This document shows, piece by piece, positions 13,646 to 15,654 of a DNA stretch of 15,654 nt. The stretch is from an uncultured Prevotella sp. (GTDB lineage: Bacteria; Bacteroidota; Bacteroidia; Bacteroidales; Bacteroidaceae). The first letter of the stretch is position 1. Every line of letters begins with the position of its first letter. The DNA lies in the NCBI GenBank assembly GCA_900769275.1, contig CAAGGA010000128.1, forward strand, positions 1 through 15,654, written 5' to 3'. Under the pieces are notes generated by a model that worked only from the letters and a program-made list of their open reading frames with translations, searched no databases and was not told the origin of the DNA. A program made the translations under genes and the position numbers.

Positions 13646-14914
13646 TTATCCCTGAATAGCGGCAACACCGGGGAGAACCTTGCCCTCGATAGCCTCAAGG
13701 AGAGCACCGCCACCGGTAGAGATATATGATACCTTGTCTGTAAGACCGAACTTCGTGCAGCAGGCTACAGAGTCACCACCTCCGATGAGGGAGAATGCGC
13801 CCTCTGCCGTTGCTTCTGCAATGGCATCACCGATAGCCTTTGAACCGGCAGTGAAGTCATCACACTCGAATACGCCGGCGGGACCATTCCAAAGAATCGT
13901 CTTTGCACCCTTGATGGCTGCAGCGAACTTAGCCTGAGCCTTTGGACCCGCATCAAGACCTTCCATGTCAGCAGGAATGGCATTAGACGGATAGACCTCA
14001 ATCTTTGAACCCTCCTTTATGGTCATGGAACCGAAATCAAGGTTGTCGCAGCATACGGCATCGGGAGCCATTACCAGTTCCACGCCCTTTTCTGCAGCGA
14101 GCTTCTCCACGTTGAGAGCAACGTCGAGCTTGTCCATCTCTACGATAGACTTGCCTATTTCTCCACCGTGAGCCTTGGCGAAGGTGTATGTCATGCCACC
14201 GCAGAGGATGAGCTTGTCAGCCTTGCCGAGGAGATTCTCGATGATACCTATCTTTGATGATACCTTGGAACCGCCCATGATAGCGACGAACGGACGCTTG
14301 ATATTGCCGAGAACGGCATCGACGGCAGCCACTTCTTTCTCCATGAGAAGACCGAGCATCTTGTTGTCTGCATCGAAATAGTCGGCGATGACAGCCGTAG
14401 AGGCATGCTTGCGGTGAGCTGTGCCGAAAGCATCCATGACGTAGCAGTCAGCATAGGAAGCCAGGGTCTTGGCAAATTCCTTCTGTGATGCTTTCATGGC
14501 TTTCTTCGCTTCATCGTATGCAGGGTCTTCCTTGTCGATGCCTACAGGCTTGCCTTCCTCTTCCGGATAGTAGCGGAGGTTTTCGAGAAGGAGCACTTCG
14601 CCCGGCTTGAGGGCGGCTGCTGCTTCCTGTGCCTTGGCGCAGTCAGGAGCAAACTTCACCTCAGCGACGCCGAGGGCTGCTGCTACGGCATCCTTTATCT
14701 GACCGAGAGACAGTTCTGGCTTTACCTTACCCTTTGGCTTGCCCATGTGTGACATGATGATAAGGGCACCGCCACCCTCAAGAATGAGCTTCAATGTAGG
14801 CAGGGCACCACGGATGCGGGTGTCGTCTGTAATCTTGCCCTCCTTGAGAGGTACGTTGAAATCTACGCGGACAATAGCCTTCTTGCCGGCAAAGTTGTAA
14901 TCATTGATTTTCAT
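13646..14914 (-). CDS. pgk: Phosphoglycerate kinase
   Basis: A glycolytic enzyme transferring the phosphate of 1,3-bisphosphoglycerate to ADP in the cytoplasm. The 422-residue frame covers the whole two-domain protein. The N-terminal substrate-binding domain has AIVRVDFNVPLKEG (13-26, with D18 and N20), DTRIRGALPT (R34) and the basic patch SHMGKPKGK (55-63, H56). The nucleotide domain has AIMGGSKVSSKI, ILWNGPAGVFE and GGGDSVA at about 378-384. Length is slightly above the ~390-400 of many bacterial enzymes, as is common in this phylum; an insert around residues 117-140 (PEEEGKPVGIDKEDPAYDEAKKA) accounts for part of it. It is transcribed alone, with a candidate -7 box about 77 bp upstream and its own terminator downstream. 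Confidence 0.97.
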   Translation of the reverse strand: MKINDYNFAGKKAIVRVDFNVPLKEGKITDDTRIRGALPTLKLILEGGGALIIMSHMGKPKGKVKPELSLGQIKDAVAAALGVAEVKFAPDCAKAQEAAAALKPGEVLLLENLRYYPEEEGKPVGIDKEDPAYDEAKKAMKASQKEFAKTLASYADCYVMDAFGTAHRKHASTAVIADYFDADNKMLGLLMEKEVAAVDAVLGNIKRPFVAIMGGSKVSSKIGIIENLLGKADKLILCGGMTYTFAKAHGGEIGKSIVEMDKLDVALNVEKLAAEKGVELVMAPDAVCCDNLDFGSMTIKEGSKIEVYPSNAIPADMEGLDAGPKAQAKFAAAIKGAKTILWNGPAGVFECDDFTAGSKAIGDAIAEATAEGAFSLIGGGDSVACCTKFGLTDKVSYISTGGGALLEAIEGKVLPGVAAIQG

Positions 14915-15226
14915 AATTCAGTAATGTTTATTGGATTGAATAATGTTGTCTTGACTATGAATTGTCGATGTTATCCACACAAAAACGTGGCAAAATTACA
15001 AAAAATGAACGGTTTTTCTGTCTTTGTGCTCACAAATCCGTCTGTTGGCATCGGCAAATACTTTAATTCTGTTATTTGGAGTTTGCAGATAGGCGGTTTT
15101 GTGGTTATACGGTTTTATGGTTATACGGTTATAGGGTCGCTTCGCTTTTACGGAGGTTACGCTACATTCCGCATAACCTTATAACCTTATAACCGTAAAA
15201 CCTTAAAACCCTATAACCGCACAAAC
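14915..15226. other. 312-bp spacer between trpF and pgk with GTTAT/AACC inverted repeat
   Basis: No gene is supported here. The pgk-proximal part holds a candidate -7 box. From about 15090 the left half repeats GGTTATACGGTT-like units (GGTTATACGGTTTTATGG, then GGTTATACGGTTATAGGG), and the right half (about 15172-15220) repeats ATAACCTTATAACC and AACCGTAAAACC units. The two halves are imperfectly complementary around a GC-richer centre (15137-15170). On the minus strand this could form a long weak hairpin just after the trpF stop. Confidence 0.7.
14991..14998 (-). promoter_or_regulatory. Candidate -7 box (TAATTTTG) for pgk
   Basis: TAATTTTG on the minus strand fits TAnnTTTG and would give a leader of about 70 nt before the pgk ATG. 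No -33 TTTG at normal spacing is visible, so support is the single box plus its position. Confidence 0.4.
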
Positions 15227-15640
15227 CTATCCGACCTCCTCGATGAACTTTCTCAGTCTGTCAACGTCCTTTACAGCCGGTGATGACTCGAAACGGGAGT
15301 TGATGTCAATGCCTATGCAGGCGGGGTGGTGGAAAGCACGCACCTTGTCAGCATCATCGGGACCTATTCCGCCCGACAGGAGGAAAGGTATGTTGCCGTC
15401 ATATTCATGCAATACGGACCAGTCGAATTGCTCTCCTGAACCGCCCACACACTTGCATTTCGTGTCGAAGACGAACATATCCACGTGGCCGTCATATTCA
15501 TGCCATTTCCTTACGTCGGAGGCATCCTTTATGCTCAGTGCCTTGATTATCTGGATTTCAGGAACTATGTCGGGAATGAGCGTCCGCCGGAGATTGTCAA
15601 TCATCACGGGAGATTCATTGCCATGCAGTTGTATGTAGTC
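15227..15640 (-). CDS. trpF: Phosphoribosylanthranilate isomerase (5' partial)
   Basis: Third step of tryptophan synthesis from chorismate: rearrangement of N-(5'-phosphoribosyl)anthranilate to CdRP. Only the C-terminal 137 residues of a ~205-residue TIM barrel are present. The frame is open to the end of genuine sequence at 15640, where it reads DYIQLHGNESP, the conserved TrpF strand; a GTG at 15605-15607 is therefore not the true start. Further motifs are FVFDTKCKCVGGSGEQFDW, FLLSGGIGPDDA (phosphate binding) and GIDINSRFESSPAVKD, whose aspartate is the usual general acid. The N-terminal part with the catalytic cysteine lies beyond the contig end. Other trp genes probably lie upstream on the same strand, outside the window. 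Confidence 0.92.
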   Translation of the reverse strand, partial: DYIQLHGNESPVMIDNLRRTLIPDIVPEIQIIKALSIKDASDVRKWHEYDGHVDMFVFDTKCKCVGGSGEQFDWSVLHEYDGNIPFLLSGGIGPDDADKVRAFHHPACIGIDINSRFESSPAVKDVDRLRKFIEEVG

Positions 15641-15654
15641 AGATCGGAAGAGCA
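15641..15654. other. Illumina adapter remnant
   Basis: The last 14 bases, AGATCGGAAGAGCA, are identical to the start of the Illumina TruSeq adapter. They continue from the trpF coding sequence and are a sequencing artefact, not genomic DNA. Confidence 0.95.

Noticed and set aside
15605..15607. GTG as start of trpF
   Set aside because: Upstream codons continue the conserved TrpF motif (IQLHGNESP), so this is an internal valine codon of a truncated gene.

Overview
The window looks like a short chromosomal contig from a member of the Bacteroidales, most likely a Prevotella-like (Prevotellaceae) bacterium. The evidence is an LptD of the Bacteroidota type, an IS4-family transposase, start codons without clear Shine-Dalgarno sequences, and several TAnnTTTG boxes (the Bacteroidota -7 promoter element) upstream of genes. 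Every chromosomal gene lies on the minus strand; only the transposase is on the plus strand. The left edge cuts through an insertion sequence. The last 14 bases (15641-15654) are an exact copy of the start of the Illumina adapter, so genuine sequence ends at 15640.

Layout from left to right: (1) a 5'-truncated IS4-family element (1 to about 1174) abutting a tRNA-Arg(CCG) gene (1185-1256, minus). (2) A FadL/OmpP1-type outer-membrane transporter (1445-2872), whose start codon touches a perfect 17-bp inverted repeat containing a -7 box. (3) LptD, the outer-membrane lipopolysaccharide translocon (3008-5896). (4) Small enzymes: an HD-domain phosphohydrolase (6013-6579), a YqiA-like alpha/beta hydrolase (6663-7247) and a secreted M15-type peptidase (7298-7933). 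(5) An AmpG-type MFS permease (7974-9302) and a 1252-residue multidomain protein (9434-13192) made of a degenerate GT2-like region, a complete GT2 glycosyltransferase, a DUF4922/HIT-like nucleotidyl-phosphorylase domain and a SpoIID/LytB domain. (6) A 450-bp non-coding region with a 22-bp tandem repeat, a 15-bp perfect hairpin and the pgk terminator. (7) Phosphoglycerate kinase (13646-14914). (8) A 312-bp spacer and the 3' part of trpF (15227-15640).

Functionally, the window is mostly cell-envelope genes. LptD and the FadL-like protein are outer-membrane barrels. The M15 peptidase, AmpG and SpoIID-containing fusion suggest a peptidoglycan turnover and muropeptide recovery locus: trimming of peptides in the periplasm, uptake of glycan fragments by AmpG, then handling by a protein that combines glycosyltransferase, nucleotide-sugar phosphorylase-like and glycan-cleaving modules. 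The fusion has no visible signal peptide, which is puzzling for a SpoIID domain and makes it the most interesting object here. pgk and trpF are housekeeping genes.

Several gaps between minus-strand genes (6580-6662, 9303-9433, 15085-15220) share one architecture: iterated GTT-rich motifs on the left and AAC-rich motifs on the right, forming imperfect inverted repeats. Two of these gaps have octamer periodicity directly next to a start codon.
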